Positions 1 to 7,770 are shown, counted from the first letter of the stretch. The stretch is 10,508 nucleotides of DNA from Acidobacteriota bacterium (GCA_029777145.1 JAKOSS010000132.1:1-10508); one strand, 5' to 3'. Notes: generated by a model from the sequence alone, not told the origin. Translations and numbers: made by a program.

Positions 1-39
1 CGACCGCACCCCAGAAAATGGCTTGTAGAATCGATGTCA

Positions 40-1641
40 TCAAGAACCGGCGACCCCGTTTTCGGCCTCCAACCGATAGACACGCCTGAATGCGACGGCA
101 TAGGCGATCAGGTAATAAATGAACCAATTATACGCGACAGAAGCAAAGAACGAGGAGATCAGGTACGCGACGATGCTCGCCTGCAGTCCGACCGAGACGT
201 AATAGAACCAGTTGTGATCGTCCTCGGAGAAGAGCGTCCGTTCGATCGCGCCGAGCTTTCGGAACGGACTGATCATGAAGATCAGGTAGGCGGCGAGACC
301 GAGGAGTCCGAGCTCAGACGAAACCTGCGTGTACGCGTTGTGCGAAACGAGATTATGGATGCCGACGATCGGGAAATTGCCGATGCCGATCCCCCACGGA
401 TTGCGGAGCGTGACGATAATCGAGCGCTCGAGCAGTTCGCGGCGCTGGTCGGACGAGCCGACGGCGTCGAGTCCGGGAATGAAGATCGAAAGGACGCGGA
501 TCCCGAAGTTTCCGGGAGCGAGGATCAGCGCGAGCACCGTCGCGATAAACCCGACGATGGTCACGTTCAGCCGGTTCTTGCGGCCCAGTTTCCACGCGAG
601 CACGCCCATCGATCCGATAAGTCCGAGAAATCCGCCGCGCGAGAACGTAATGAAGTTTGCGGAAACGAGGATGATCGCCGTCGCGAAATAGACGATCTTC
701 CCGACCTTGTTTTTCGTCGCCAGTCCGAGCGCGACCGCGAGCGGAAGCATCATGATCAGGTGCATCGACATTTCGTTCGGATTCTCGAACATCCCGCCGA
801 TAACCTCGCCGACGCGATAACCCTCGACCGTCATCTCGCCGCGCATGTACATTCCGAGCGCCAGATAACTGAGGACCACGCCGATCGAGAGCGAAAGCCA
901 CATCATCCCGACGAGTCGTCGTCGCGTGCGGATGACGTTGATCATGACGACGAACATCAGCACGGCCTTGACGAACGGTTCGTTGAACGCGTCCCACGCC
1001 ATTCCCGGATCTTTCGCGATCGGCATCGTGACGAGCGCGATCGCCGCGAGCGCGAGAACGGCCTTGACCTCGGTCGGAAACGACGTCAGGTTTCCCTCCG
1101 TCGCGAACTGCGTCGGAATGAAGATCGCGAGCGTCGCGATCGCGAAATAGAATGCGGTCGCCGACAGGAACCCAAGTCCCGGAATCAGTTCGTACGGACG
1201 GAAAAGGACGAGGATCGAGAACATGTAGAGCCCGATATAGCTCAGGGTATGGCCGTTCCGGCGCAGCCAATTCTCCTCGCCGATAAGCTTGCGGTCACGT
1301 TCGGCGATCTTGTCGGCCTTTCGGCGTTTGACCTGTTCGGCATATCCGAGCTCGACCTCGGGCGCCTTTTCCGGATGCGATTCCGAAACAAAAATTTCCG
1401 TCTGTCCGGACGTCTCGGCAAACGAGTCGGGCTTCCTTTCAGACGGAAATTCCTGGTTTTGCGTTTTGTAAGGGTTGGTCAGGCTTTGAGTGTGAGCGGG
1501 TTGGCGTGAGTCGTCGGTCTCGTGAGTCTGAGGTTTTGAGGATCCGAGAGGTTTGAGCGAGGTTTGTTCGTGTGAGTTTGTTACGCCCTTTTTGGCGGGC
1601 GATGCGAGGGACTGATAATCAAGCTTGTTCTCGGAAGACAT
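40..1641 (-). CDS. O-antigen ligase / polymerase (Wzy_C-type) membrane protein
   Basis: The 533-residue protein belongs to the O-antigen ligase/polymerase superfamily. These inner-membrane enzymes join or polymerise lipid-linked sugar chains on the periplasmic face, or glycosylate proteins. Residues 1-125 are polar, rich in Ser, Thr, Gln, Pro and charged residues, and look disordered; this is an unusually long N-terminal tail. From about 132 there are roughly ten hydrophobic segments. Family-like signatures are GGMFENPNEMSMHL (282-295), TFSRGGFLGL (322-331), and a C-terminal loop with GIGIGNFP (417-424) followed by SHNAYTQVSSELGLLG (433-448), the usual His/Asn and Glu-containing region. The early 'FRPYELIPGL' stretch (147-156) resembles exosortase-associated O-glycosylation ligases, so that subtype is possible. 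The start is ATG with no clear ribosome binding site. It lies 124 bases downstream of the sigma-like gene on the same strand. Substrate unknown. Confidence 0.88.
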   Translation of the reverse strand: MSSENKLDYQSLASPAKKGVTNSHEQTSLKPLGSSKPQTHETDDSRQPAHTQSLTNPYKTQNQEFPSERKPDSFAETSGQTEIFVSESHPEKAPEVELGYAEQVKRRKADKIAERDRKLIGEENWLRRNGHTLSYIGLYMFSILVLFRPYELIPGLGFLSATAFYFAIATLAIFIPTQFATEGNLTSFPTEVKAVLALAAIALVTMPIAKDPGMAWDAFNEPFVKAVLMFVVMINVIRTRRRLVGMMWLSLSIGVVLSYLALGMYMRGEMTVEGYRVGEVIGGMFENPNEMSMHLIMMLPLAVALGLATKNKVGKIVYFATAIILVSANFITFSRGGFLGLIGSMGVLAWKLGRKNRLNVTIVGFIATVLALILAPGNFGIRVLSIFIPGLDAVGSSDQRRELLERSIIVTLRNPWGIGIGNFPIVGIHNLVSHNAYTQVSSELGLLGLAAYLIFMISPFRKLGAIERTLFSEDDHNWFYYVSVGLQASIVAYLISSFFASVAYNWFIYYLIAYAVAFRRVYRLEAENGVAGS

Positions 1642-1765
1642 CTGTTGTCGGCCATTTGGACAACCGTTCAGGGATAGATGACGGTTGCATAAATTTCTTC
1701 TCGGGGTAGTCGGGCAGATTTGCAGGTGTCATAGTAACACGTTCGGGGCGGTTCGATGATCAACG

Positions 1766-2917
1766 TCAGACACTCACCTTTTCGCGGTCGAAGGCAATGA
1801 TCGTGCGGACCTTCTGCTTGAGCGCTTTCTCGAACTGCCGAGCTTCGTTGACGCCGTTGAACGAGAGCGATTGGAGGTTCGACTCAATCCGTTTTCGGTA
1901 ATCCGACACCAGCGAGTCGGAAACGCCGAGCATTTCCGCGACCTCAAGCTGCGTTCCGCCGTTGCTCGTCAGGTAGCAATGCCAGAGGACGCTGATCATC
2001 CGGTCGTACTGTTTCGCTTTTCCGCGGACGCTCTTGCTGAGGCTTTCGAGAAATCCCTCGACAAACTCGGTGGCGATCTCTTCGCCTTCGCGGCGCAGGA
2101 ATCCCTGTTCGGGGTTCTCCCGCGTGTCGGCGTGTTCGTATTCGAAATGATTGTCGTCGTCATCATGTCCGGTGCCGCCGATCGGGACCAGATAGATGTC
2201 CATGACGGGAAGGCGCGACATGACGAACGATCGCAGCGAGCGGACATCGACCGGTGAATCGACCGCCTTGAGGACGCGGATGATGAGCTTCTCGAGATCG
2301 ACGTTGCTGATCACGATCTGGGCGTCGCCCGTGCATCCCACCATGCGGGTATCACGGCTTTGAAACGAAACGACTTTGACGCGTTCCTCCATTTCCTGGA
2401 CGTTGCGGCGGGTTTTGGCATCGGGCCAGTCCGCGAGTCCGTATGTGCGGTCGGCAAGTCGCCGATGAATCTCGAGGTTACCGATGTTGTCGAAGCGCTT
2501 GAATGTCTTGCTCGACTGAATGAGCGTCGAGATCCGGCGCGCGAGCCTGTAGCTTTCCGGATATCGTTTGCGAAGTTCGGCCGTCAAAAGATTCGTCAGC
2601 TCGATCTGGCTGATCTCGGCTTCGATCTCGGCATCGGTCATTTCCGTGTCGAGATAATGCTGGAAGCGTTCTTTGCCCAAAAGAGCGACGAAGAGTTCCT
2701 GCGTAAGATCCGTATATGCGTTGTATTTGCCCTCTTCGACGAGGAATCCGGCACTCTTCGAGGCCCGAACCAAAGGATGAGAAGAAACGATTCGGTGCAG
2801 CTCCGCCCAGATCTGGTTGACGTCGGAATTCTTCAGGCTCTCGGTCCATTTTCCGATCTTGATCTGACGGTTTTGAATCGCCCTAGGAAGGCGTTCCTGC
2901 TTTTTGATTGCGCTCAT
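1766..2917 (-). CDS. sigma-70-like / HTH transcription regulator
   Basis: This 383-residue soluble protein is not one I can name firmly. The C-terminal part (about 305-350) reads as a sigma region 4-like helix-turn-helix: 'MISVLWHCYL' followed by TQLEVAEMLGVSDSLVSDYRKRIESNL (322-348). The helical segment at about 66-140 (DLTQELFVALLGKERF onward, then ELRKRYPESYRLARRIS) could be a divergent region 2. The middle holds an acidic linker (HDDDDNHFEYEH, 251-262), longer than in ordinary ECF sigma factors. Only one cysteine is visible (195), so metal binding is unlikely. It is divergent from the small zinc-finger gene at 3421, an arrangement consistent with a sigma/anti-sigma pair, but this is inference. 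A plain HTH regulator is the alternative. The ATG start has only a weak ribosome binding site. Confidence 0.6.
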   Translation of the reverse strand: MSAIKKQERLPRAIQNRQIKIGKWTESLKNSDVNQIWAELHRIVSSHPLVRASKSAGFLVEEGKYNAYTDLTQELFVALLGKERFQHYLDTEMTDAEIEAEISQIELTNLLTAELRKRYPESYRLARRISTLIQSSKTFKRFDNIGNLEIHRRLADRTYGLADWPDAKTRRNVQEMEERVKVVSFQSRDTRMVGCTGDAQIVISNVDLEKLIIRVLKAVDSPVDVRSLRSFVMSRLPVMDIYLVPIGGTGHDDDDNHFEYEHADTRENPEQGFLRREGEEIATEFVEGFLESLSKSVRGKAKQYDRMISVLWHCYLTSNGGTQLEVAEMLGVSDSLVSDYRKRIESNLQSLSFNGVNEARQFEKALKQKVRTIIAFDREKVSV

Positions 2918-3135
2918 AGAGATTGTGTCCGATTTGAAGTGATTCTTGTGCTTTAGGTAGACATGCCCTGCCCCGCTCCGAACGCGATTCTCTTCCCGAT
3001 CGAGGATTGCGCCGACATCAGACTTGCAAGAAGTTATTTTGAGAAGGGTAGATGCTTGATTCGATCGCCGAGCACTGCGATCGATCTGGTAGGTAGCGAT
3101 CAGGACCTTTCGGTGCTGTCCAACTACAATTTAGA

Positions 3136-3164
3136 TGTTAGCAATTCCGTCCAAATTGAGCAAC
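3136..3164 (-). promoter_or_regulatory. candidate promoter for the sigma-like gene
   Basis: Reading the minus strand there is TTGCTC, 17 bases, then TAACAT. This fits a sigma-70-type -35/-10 pair loosely (3/6 and 4/6 matches) at ideal spacing. It lies about 220 bases upstream of the start codon at 2917, implying a long leader. The match is weak and rests on pattern and AT-richness only. Confidence 0.22.
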
Positions 3165-3184
3165 ACTTTTTTCTGAATTTTTTC

Positions 3185-3197
3185 ATTGTTTAACAAT
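3185..3197. promoter_or_regulatory. 13-bp perfect palindrome, possible operator
   Basis: ATTGTT-T-AACAAT is a perfect inverted repeat in the AT-rich part of the divergent gap. On the minus strand it lies just upstream of the candidate -35 of the sigma-like gene. Such a short palindrome in AT-rich DNA can occur by chance; regulatory function is inference. Confidence 0.25.
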
Positions 3198-3420
3198 CTA
3201 GATAAAAGTAACGGTTGATTGAGGTTGCAGAGACGTTATTGGATCGGCTGGACGCAATGGCACGAAATTCGGGATTTCAAAAGTCTCAAAGTTTTGGAAG
3301 CCGGCCCGCATTGCGGTTTTATTTTCCCTGTAACGCGTATTTGGGAATTCCGGAATCAGAGCAGTTGTTTATTTCGACCGGAACGAGAACTGCGCCAATT
3401 TTGCTAACGGGTTGAACGAA

Positions 3421-3708
3421 ATGACCTTTTTCCGTAAGAACGCAAATTGTCCGACATCGGAGAAGTTGCTCGCATTCCAAAAGGGTGAGATCCCGGCGCG
3501 GGAGATCGACAAGATCACCGTCCATCTCCGGTTCTGCGAATTCTGTTCGGCAGAAGTTGACCTCTATACGCACTATCCGCAGTCGGAGGATTCGGTCGAA
3601 CGCTCAGATATTCCGGAGCCGCTCCTGGAACTGGCCGAAGCGCTGCTTAACAACCGTCGCCGTGATCTTCTCGAGCAGATCTTCCGTGGCGAACCTTCGA
3701 GGAACTGA
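3421..3708 (+). CDS. small zinc-finger (anti-sigma-like, zf-HC2 type) protein
   Basis: A 95-residue protein with the anti-sigma zinc-finger pattern: Cys10, then H35-x3-C39-x2-C42 (HLRFCEFC). This is the Zn-binding HX3CX2C arrangement of zf-HC2/ZAS domains that bind sigma factors. The remainder is a short helical tail (ELAEALLNNRRRDLLEQIF) with no membrane segment, so it would be a soluble or orphan version. I chose ATG 3421; an in-frame TTG at 3412 would add three residues but has no better ribosome binding site. The sigma-like gene at 1766-2917 is divergent from it across 500 bases and is the obvious candidate partner, which is inference. A strong hairpin terminator follows 42 bases after the stop. 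It could also be a free-standing zinc-binding regulator. Confidence 0.68.
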   Translation: MTFFRKNANCPTSEKLLAFQKGEIPAREIDKITVHLRFCEFCSAEVDLYTHYPQSEDSVERSDIPEPLLELAEALLNNRRRDLLEQIFRGEPSRN

Positions 3709-3750
3709 TCAAAAGAATCGTCTGAGCGATCGACCAACATCATGTAAAAC

Positions 3751-3787
3751 GCCGTGAGCGAGATTGCGCTTCACGGCGATTTGTTTT
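3751..3787 (+). terminator. rho-independent terminator after the zinc-finger gene
   Basis: GCCGTGA (3751-3757) pairs with TCACGGC (3771-3777), and the inner GCG/CGC can extend the stem. The hairpin is followed by a T-rich run (GATTTGTTTTG). It sits between the convergent zinc-finger and rhuM genes. An A-run on the left (GTAAAAC) gives weak potential to stop minus-strand transcription too. Confidence 0.65.
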
Positions 3788-3828
3788 GTGACCAGGACTC
3801 ATGGTCTGTCGTTGAACGGGCAGTTTGC

Positions 3829-4884
3829 TTAATCATTAGATTGATCGGCGGCCTTTCCTTCCTCAGAATTCAGTTCCTTTACCGCCTTGTCGAAATCACT
3901 TTCGAATTGACGCTCCTGAATCGGGCGATACCTTTCGTATTCGCTCTCGGCGTGTTTTTTCGCCATTTCGGCCGACACCGAACCCGAATCGGGCAAAACG
4001 GCGCGGTCGGCAAACTCGAGAAACTGATCCAATCTCGTCGCCCAGTCTTCCATCGTCATCGGAATTCGGCGCGCCGCGCGGTCCTCCGCGAGGTCCAGGA
4101 ATGCGTTGACAATCCGGCCGAGCGCCGCCAATTCATCCTTTGACAAGTAGTTCTTAGCGACGGAAACATCGCTTTTCAGGATCCTTCCGCCCGGTCTCTT
4201 TTCCCAAGCCGTCAAACCCATATTCGGCTTGCTAGCGTCCGCACGTGATTTGATAAGCTCGGCGGCTGTCTGTCCGTGGATCGCATAGTGAAGCTTGTTT
4301 TGGACTTTCGCGAAGAACGTCTTGGTCGTCGGAGCATCCCGGTTGTAGTCGACGCTGGTCGAGTAGATATCGGTGATCTTCTGATAAAACTTGCGCTCCG
4401 AAAGGCGGATCTCGCGGATCTCTTCAAGCAGACGCTCGAAGTAGTCTTCGCCGAGAAATGTCCCGTTTTCCAACCGCTTCTTGTCGAGCACGTAACCCTT
4501 GATCGCGAATTCGCGTAGAACGCCCGTCGCCCATTGTCGAAACTGCGTCGCGCGGATCGAATTGACACGGTAGCCGACCGAAATGATCGCGTCGAGGTTG
4601 TAAAAATCGACATCTCGCGTTACCTGACGATCACCTTCCGATTGAACTATCCGGAATTTCCGGATAGTTGCGTCCGGAACGAGTTCCATCTGTGAATAGA
4701 TGTTTTTGAGATGCTCGTTCACCGTTCTGACATCAACAGCAAAGAGCTTGGCCATCAGTTTCTGAGAGAGCCAGATCGTCTCGTCTTCGTAGCGCGCCTC
4801 AATGCTCGCGTCACCGGCGTTGGCTGTGAAGATCAGGAATTCGGTCGTGCTGTTGCGGATCAATTTCCGGGTCGGGTCATCCAT
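3829..4884 (-). CDS. rhuM: RhuM family protein
   Basis: A 351-residue protein of the RhuM family, first named from a Salmonella pathogenicity island and now found in many bacteria near mobile or defence genes; its biochemical role is not settled. Residues 35-68 (TIWLSQKLMAKLFAVDVRTV onward) look like a DNA-binding helical region similar to phage antirepressor/KilA-N-like N-termini. The segment DVDFYNLDAIISVGYRV (91-107) and the block TFFAKVQNKLHYAIHGQTAAELI (189-211), followed by RADASKPNMGLTAWEKR (214-230), match the family's conserved core. Length agrees with the family. The ribosome binding site AGAGGAA is well placed before ATG 4884. The gene stands alone, with no partner toxin, restriction or integrase gene in the window, so it looks like a single-gene acquisition. 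The family call is confident; function is not. Confidence 0.9.
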   Translation of the reverse strand: MDDPTRKLIRNSTTEFLIFTANAGDASIEARYEDETIWLSQKLMAKLFAVDVRTVNEHLKNIYSQMELVPDATIRKFRIVQSEGDRQVTRDVDFYNLDAIISVGYRVNSIRATQFRQWATGVLREFAIKGYVLDKKRLENGTFLGEDYFERLLEEIREIRLSERKFYQKITDIYSTSVDYNRDAPTTKTFFAKVQNKLHYAIHGQTAAELIKSRADASKPNMGLTAWEKRPGGRILKSDVSVAKNYLSKDELAALGRIVNAFLDLAEDRAARRIPMTMEDWATRLDQFLEFADRAVLPDSGSVSAEMAKKHAESEYERYRPIQERQFESDFDKAVKELNSEEGKAADQSND

Positions 4885-5171
4885 ATGAGAGTTCCTCTGC
4901 GTTTCGCGTTGGCTTCATGAGTTTGGTTTTGATCGGACCTCCGTTCGTCGTTTTGCCGTCGGATTCGAGTTTCGCTGCGATCGCCAAGCTGCTGGTGCTT
5001 GGACGCTGAGTATTTTCGAGGACGCAATGCGCGCTGCTCACCGTGAGAATATTGCCGCGAAAACGAATCTGAGGTCGGCGTTCTTACCTAAAAAGAAACG
5101 CTGATGATCTGAAATCCGCAATCCGAGATCCCAATTCCCAAATGAATTGCCGCCGAAGGCGGAACTCTTAA
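4885..5171. other. intergenic region with dispersed repeat
   Basis: These 287 bases separate rhuM from the 3' end of the acyl-CoA ligase gene. The part next to rhuM has no convincing gene; a 30-codon plus-strand frame from ATG 4917 lacks a ribosome binding site and any family resemblance. The part next to the ligase holds the dispersed hairpin element described at 5112-5162. Confidence 0.55.
5112..5162. repeat. dispersed intergenic element, copy A, with hairpin
   Basis: Positions 5112-5144 match 7738-7770 at 30 of 33 bases; the shared core is ATCCCAATTCCCAAATG. Directly attached is TGAATTGC followed by the hairpin CCGCC-GAA-GGCGG (5150-5162). The element lies 9 bases beyond the stop of the acyl-CoA ligase gene on the minus strand, so the hairpin could act as a weak terminator or RNA 3'-end stabiliser. 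It has no proper T-run. The second copy occupies the matching position after the LuxR gene. Confidence 0.7.
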
Positions 5172-7001
5172 CTAGGATCCGCAGATCTCGTCGATCGCCT
5201 CGCCGTATTTCTCGTCGATCACGCTGCGTTTGATCTTGAGCGTCGGCGTCATTTCGCCCTTGTCGATCGAGAATTCGCGCGGGAGCAAATAGACGCGTTT
5301 CACTCGTTCGAATTCGCTGAGTTCGCGCGTGAGCTCGATCGCCTCTTTCTGGACGCGCTTGACGACATACGGGTTCTCGCACAGTTCTTCGCGGCTCGCG
5401 TTGTTGGTAATTCCCTCTTCAGCAAGGACTTGTTTGAGCGAATCCCAGTCGGGCACGACGAGCGCTCCGACCTGTTTGCGCCCCGAACCGACGACGACCG
5501 GCTGCGCGATGATCGGCGACTGTTTGAGCAGACTCTCAACCTGGAGCGGCGCGACGTATTTCCCGTTCGACAGCTTGAAAAGGTCCTTCAGGCGGTCCGT
5601 GATGTAGAAATGCCCGTCCTCGTCCTGATAACCGACGTCGCCGGTGTGATACCAGCCCTCGTCGTCGAGAACCTTCGCCGTTTCATCGGGTTTGTTGAAA
5701 TAGCCCTGCATCACGTTCTTCCCGCGGATCAGAACCTCGCCATCCTTGTCGGCGATCTTCATTTCGATTCCGTCAAACGGAACGCCGATCGATCCGACCT
5801 TGTTGTCTTCCGGACGGTTCGCGCAGGTAATGCATCCTTCGGTCATCCCGTAGCCCTGAAGGATCGGAATGCCCGCCGCCCAGAACGCGTACGACAGTTT
5901 CTTTGAAAGAGGAGCGCCGCCCGAGACGAAAAATCTGAGATGCCCGCCGACGCCTTCGCGCCACTTCGAGAACACAAGTTTGCTCGCAAGCGCCTGTTTG
6001 GCCGCAAGAACAGGTGAAATCGATCGATGATTGTCCTTCGCCGACCAATACTCCTGACCGACCTCGAGCGCCCATTCGAAAAGCTTCGTTTTGAAACCGC
6101 CGGCGGCCCGTCCTTTCTTGACGATCTTGTGGTAGACCTGCTCAAAGAGCCGCGGAACGGCCGTCATGATCGTCGGCTTCACTTCCTGAAGATGGCTCGC
6201 CAGCTGATCAAACGCGGCACAGTAGTGGATTGCGACGCCGTTCGAACACAGCACGTAGAATACCGTCCGTTCGAAAATGTGCGACAGCGGAAGGACGGCG
6301 AGCGAACGGTCGCGATTGCTGATCGGAAGTCCTTTTGAAATGGCGAGGACGTTGGAAACGAAATTATCGTGCGTCAGCATCACGCCTTTCGGTTCACCCG
6401 TCGTGCCGGAGGTGTAAATGATCGTCGCCAGATCGTCGCCGTGAACCGCGCTCAAATGACGGTCGAACGCTTCCGAATCGATCTTCTCAGCCTCGACTCC
6501 GCGTCTCTCGATCTCTGAAAGAAGCATCGCGCGGCTTTCGTCTTCGGGCAGCGATTCGTCGTCGAAGAAGACGACCTTCTCGATACGTTCGACGCTCTGC
6601 ACCGCACGCTGCGCGTGTTTCCAAAGTTTCTTCCCGGAAACGAAGAGCATCTTCGCACCCGAATCCTCGAGAATGTAGCGGATCTGCTCGACGGCCTGCG
6701 TCGTGTAGATCGGGACGTTGACGGCGCGCAGCGAAAGGATCGCCAGATCGACGATCGACCATTCGGGACGATTCTCGGAAATGATCGCGACCTTGTCGCC
6801 CGCGCCGACGCCAAGTTCGGCGAGGCCGCAGGCGATGCTGCGGATCTTTTCGATCACGCGGGATCCGGAAAGATGCTCCCAGACGTCATTGAGTTTGTAG
6901 GAAAGCGCGTCGGGCCTCGTATTGCGGCGGAACGATTCGAAACAGAAGTGCGGAATCGTTTGCGGCAGATCCTCGAAGCCGATCATGTTTGCGTTAATCA
7001 T
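5172..7001 (-). CDS. long-chain fatty acid-CoA ligase (AMP-forming, FadD15-like)
   Basis: A 609-residue acyl-CoA synthetase of the ANL superfamily. It activates fatty acids with ATP to acyl-AMP and then acyl-CoA, feeding lipid synthesis or beta-oxidation at the cytoplasmic membrane. All hallmark motifs are present: phosphate loop YTSGTTGEPKG (196-206), PLSHIFER (238-245), acyl/adenine-site QGYGMTEG (382-389), GWYHTGDVG (449-457), hinge DRLKDLFKLSNGKYVAP (469-485), and the C-terminal catalytic lysine in GEMTPTLKIKR (about K589). Length fits the bacterial FadD15 group (about 600). The frame stays open far upstream through the tandem repeats to 7427, but I start at ATG 7001 because homologous-looking sequence (GFEDLPQTIPHFCFE) begins there; ATG 6986 is an alternative. 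No ribosome binding site is visible for either. The upstream repeat array begins 54 bases before the start. Confidence 0.93.
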   Translation of the reverse strand: MINANMIGFEDLPQTIPHFCFESFRRNTRPDALSYKLNDVWEHLSGSRVIEKIRSIACGLAELGVGAGDKVAIISENRPEWSIVDLAILSLRAVNVPIYTTQAVEQIRYILEDSGAKMLFVSGKKLWKHAQRAVQSVERIEKVVFFDDESLPEDESRAMLLSEIERRGVEAEKIDSEAFDRHLSAVHGDDLATIIYTSGTTGEPKGVMLTHDNFVSNVLAISKGLPISNRDRSLAVLPLSHIFERTVFYVLCSNGVAIHYCAAFDQLASHLQEVKPTIMTAVPRLFEQVYHKIVKKGRAAGGFKTKLFEWALEVGQEYWSAKDNHRSISPVLAAKQALASKLVFSKWREGVGGHLRFFVSGGAPLSKKLSYAFWAAGIPILQGYGMTEGCITCANRPEDNKVGSIGVPFDGIEMKIADKDGEVLIRGKNVMQGYFNKPDETAKVLDDEGWYHTGDVGYQDEDGHFYITDRLKDLFKLSNGKYVAPLQVESLLKQSPIIAQPVVVGSGRKQVGALVVPDWDSLKQVLAEEGITNNASREELCENPYVVKRVQKEAIELTRELSEFERVKRVYLLPREFSIDKGEMTPTLKIKRSVIDEKYGEAIDEICGS

Positions 7002-7055
7002 CGCTCGGTAGATTCTAGTAGATGGCCGCGATTTCGGCAAAAGGTCGGAGGGGGC

Positions 7056-7546
7056 GATTCCAAGATTCCAGCGGCCCGCGGCCGATTCCAAGATTCCAAC
7101 GGCGTGTGGCCGATTCCAAGATTCCGGCGGCCTTTGGCCGATTCCAAGATTCCGGCGGCGTGAGGCCGATTCCAAGATTCCAGCGGTCTGCGGCCGATTC
7201 CAAGATTCCAGCGGCGTGGGGCCGATTCCAAGATTCCAGCGGCCTGCGGCCGATTCCAAGATTCCAGCGGCCTGTGGCCGTTTCCAAGATTCCAGCGGCC
7301 TTTGGCCGATTCCAAGATTCCAGCGGCCCGCGGCCGATTCCAAGATTCCAGCGGCCTGTGGCCGATTCCAAGATTCCAGCGGCCTGTGGCCGATTCCAAG
7401 ATTCCGGCGGCCTGCTGCCGATTCCAAGATTCCAGCGGCCTGCGGCCGATTCCAAGATTCCTGCGGTCAGCGGCCGATTCCAAGATTCCAGCGGCCCGCG
7501 GCCCGATTCCAAGATTCCAGCGGTCTGCGGTCGATCCCAAGATTTG
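7056..7546. repeat. tandem array, 18 units at a 28-bp period
   Basis: The core GATTCCAAGATTCC begins at 7056, 7084, 7112 and then every 28 bases to 7476; one extra C moves the next to 7505, and a decayed last unit starts at 7533. Each unit is this 14-bp core plus a 14-bp variable half, typically AGCGGCCTGCGGCC. Nearly all changes fall in the variable half (CCCGC, GTGTG, CCTTT, GTGAG, CCTGT and others); the core changes only in units 9 and 18. GGCCG and CGGCC flank the core, so each unit can fold into a hairpin. The core of the array contains no stop codon in any of the six frames, which produces several long false ORFs. Because 28 is not a multiple of 3, the encoded period is 28 residues over three units. 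No CRISPR features: there is no spacer diversity. I read it as a minisatellite/VNTR. Confidence 0.95.
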
Positions 7547-7566
7547 AAATGCACCGTTTGGAATCC

Positions 7567-7706
7567 TGGAATGCGCCGTCTGGAATGCGCCGTCTGGAAT
7601 GCGCAGCCTGGAATGCGCAGCCTGGAATGCGCCGTCTGGAATGCGCCGACTGGAATGCGCAGCCTGGAATGCGCCGCTTGGAATGCGCCGCTTGGAATCC
7701 TGAATT
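7567..7706. repeat. tandem array, 10 units at a 14-bp period
   Basis: TGGAAT starts at 7567, 7581, 7595, 7609, 7623, 7637, 7651, 7665, 7679 and 7693, exactly 14 bases apart. The unit is TGGAATGCGCCGTC, with the last four to five bases varying (CGTC, AGCC, CGAC, CGCT). The array abuts the 28-bp array. Its TGGAAT motif is the reverse complement of the ATTCCA motif in that array, and its period is exactly half. The first and last flanks end in TGGAATCC. Like the first array it carries no stop codon in several frames, and no protein family resemblance is visible. Confidence 0.92.
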
Positions 7707-7770
7707 GCGCCGCAGGCGCCTGGAATCTGGAATGTTGGAATCCGCAATCCCAAATCCCAATTCCCAAATG
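7701..7770. repeat. dispersed intergenic element, copy B, rearranged
   Basis: TGAATTGC followed by the hairpin GCGCC-GCA-GGCGC (7707-7719) corresponds to the hairpin module of copy A. Three TGGAAT motifs come next, then the 33-base module (7738-7770) shared with 5112-5144. The two modules are in the opposite order from copy A. It ends exactly at the stop codon of the LuxR gene (7771), so on that gene's strand it forms the immediate 3' trailer and may help define the RNA 3' end. Confidence 0.65.

Larger units (their letters stand above)
2918..3420. other. non-coding, AT-rich divergent intergenic region
   Basis: About 500 bases separate the divergent sigma-like and zinc-finger genes. The half nearest the zinc-finger gene contains a markedly AT-rich stretch (about 3120-3215) in an otherwise GC-rich window, as expected for a promoter region. 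Short open frames here (for example 2963-3193 and 3215-3415) use weak or non-ATG starts and resemble no family I know, so I do not call them genes. A candidate minus-strand promoter and a small palindrome are listed separately. Confidence 0.6.

Noticed and set aside
34..1509. 491-residue plus-strand open frame opposite the O-antigen ligase gene
   Set aside because: It is Arg/Asp/Glu-rich with no recognisable domain, the composition expected from antisense reading of a GC-rich membrane-protein gene; the minus-strand frame has clear family motifs.
3215..3415. Small open frames in the gap before the zinc-finger gene
   Set aside because: They use weak or non-ATG starts, lack ribosome binding sites and show no family resemblance; overlapping frames of similar length exist in the same stretch.
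7056..7546. CRISPR array
   Set aside because: The variable half is only 14 bp and merely shows point changes of one consensus; there are no unique spacers and no cas genes nearby.
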